Of a stretch of DNA of 64,000 bases, positions 63,738 through 64,000 are shown in pieces. The position numbers were made by a program, and so were the translations under genes. This DNA is from Desulfovibrio sp. ZJ209. Its GTDB lineage: Bacteria > Desulfobacterota > Desulfovibrionia > Desulfovibrionales > Desulfovibrionaceae. The first letter of the stretch is position 1. Every line of letters begins with the position of its first letter. Where the stretch lies: assembly GCF_011039135.1 (NCBI RefSeq), contig NZ_JAAKEJ010000003.1:62001-126000 (forward strand), in the 5' to 3' direction. The notes beneath the pieces are model-generated. The model saw only the letters and a program-made list of their open reading frames with translations, had not been told where the DNA came from and searched no databases.

Positions 63738-64000
63738 ATGAAAATCGCCATCGTTTCTGACATCCATGGCAATTACGATGCGTGGCGGGCCTTTCCTGAA
63801 CCCTGTGACGAATTGTGGGTGCTGGGGGATCTCGTCAACTATGGCCCCGAGCCCGGCGAGGTCATCGCGGATGTGGCGGCGAAGGCCTCCATCATCATCT
63901 AGGGGAACCACGACTATGCGGTCGCTCATGATGACGACAGCAAATGGAGCGAAAAATACCGCGAATTATCGACCGTGACCCGAAAATATACGTCGCGGGT
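63738..64000 (+). pseudogene. Metallophosphoesterase gene broken by an in-frame TAG; runs off the window
   Basis: The frame begins KIAIVSDIHGNYDAWRAF (calcineurin-like phosphoesterase motif DxH), continues through VLGDLVNYGPEPGEV (GDLVxYGP), then meets TAG at 63900-63902 exactly where the sequence would read into GNHDYAVAHDDDS (GNHD motif). The frame stays open to the window end. GGGAGG precedes ATG 63738. The stop removes the metal-binding second half, so the gene is probably inactive. It lies 144 bases after cheZ. Confidence 0.85.

Noticed and set aside
63900..63902. TAG as a pyrrolysine codon
   Set aside because: Metallophosphoesterases are not pyrrolysine proteins and nothing in the window supports the system; a nonsense mutation is simpler.

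Overview
The window is chromosomal DNA of a high-GC (about 65%) sulfate- or sulfite-reducing deltaproteobacterium, most likely Desulfovibrionaceae. The main reasons are a complete dissimilatory sulfite reductase locus (dsrA-dsrB-dsrD), an SahR-type ArsR/methyltransferase regulator beside ahcY, and a gene order around the origin (dnaA-dnaN-gyrB-gyrA followed by purF, hisS, aspS) that I recall from this family. The origin itself is inside the window: dnaA, two facing DnaA boxes just upstream of it, and parA/parB with two parS sites about 20 kb away.

Layout. 1-5.1 kb: valS, a divergent BPL_N-domain protein, and a methyltransferase gene carrying an 18-unit GA tract that shifts its frame. 5.2-5.5 kb: tRNA-Asp and tRNA-Val on the minus strand with promoter and terminator. 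5.7-7.3 kb: polysaccharide deacetylase and an AMMECR1 protein. 7.3-11.1 kb: dsrABD on the minus strand with a promoter and long leader, plus a strong hairpin-and-T-tract between dsrB and dsrD. 11.3-11.5 kb: a possible structured RNA. 11.6-18 kb: dciA, the sahR-ahcY pair, an NlpC/P60 lipoprotein, a MerR regulator and a DsbA-like thiol oxidoreductase. 18.2-20.8 kb: parS, parA and parB. 20.9-38.3 kb: a long minus-strand run of housekeeping genes, many with 4-base ATGA overlaps, reading rsmB-DUF116-fmt-def-aspS-hisS-purF-TPR lipoprotein-gyrA-membrane protein-gyrB-dnaN-dnaA from left to right (transcribed in the opposite order). 38.3-40.3 kb: the probable oriC and an M23 peptidase.

40.37-55.2 kb looks like an accessory island. 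It begins at tRNA-Pro(GGG), has visibly lower GC, and holds a frameshifted IS1595-type transposase remnant and a surface-polysaccharide cluster: glycosyltransferases, a CDP-glycerol-type cytidylyltransferase and transferase, and FdtA/FdtC/FdtB for a dTDP-3-acetamido-3,6-dideoxyhexose. It also carries a double-HTH regulator, a ParDE-type toxin-antitoxin pair, an AAA-ATPase remnant, gene-poor stretches and decayed genes. 55.4-64 kb returns to core-like sequence: a YczE/YitT-type membrane protein, a thioredoxin, an orphan McrA-type SRA domain, an exported MBL-fold protein, then ileS-lspA-PLDc_N-cpoB-cheZ and a metallophosphoesterase interrupted by an in-frame TAG.

The most unusual points are the GA-repeat methyltransferase (a likely phase-variable switch), the intrinsic terminator separating dsrD from dsrAB, the orphan SRA protein, and a palindromic 9-mer (CGCA-A/T-TGCG) that recurs in the first 26 kb. 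All calls come from reading the sequence; no database search was run.
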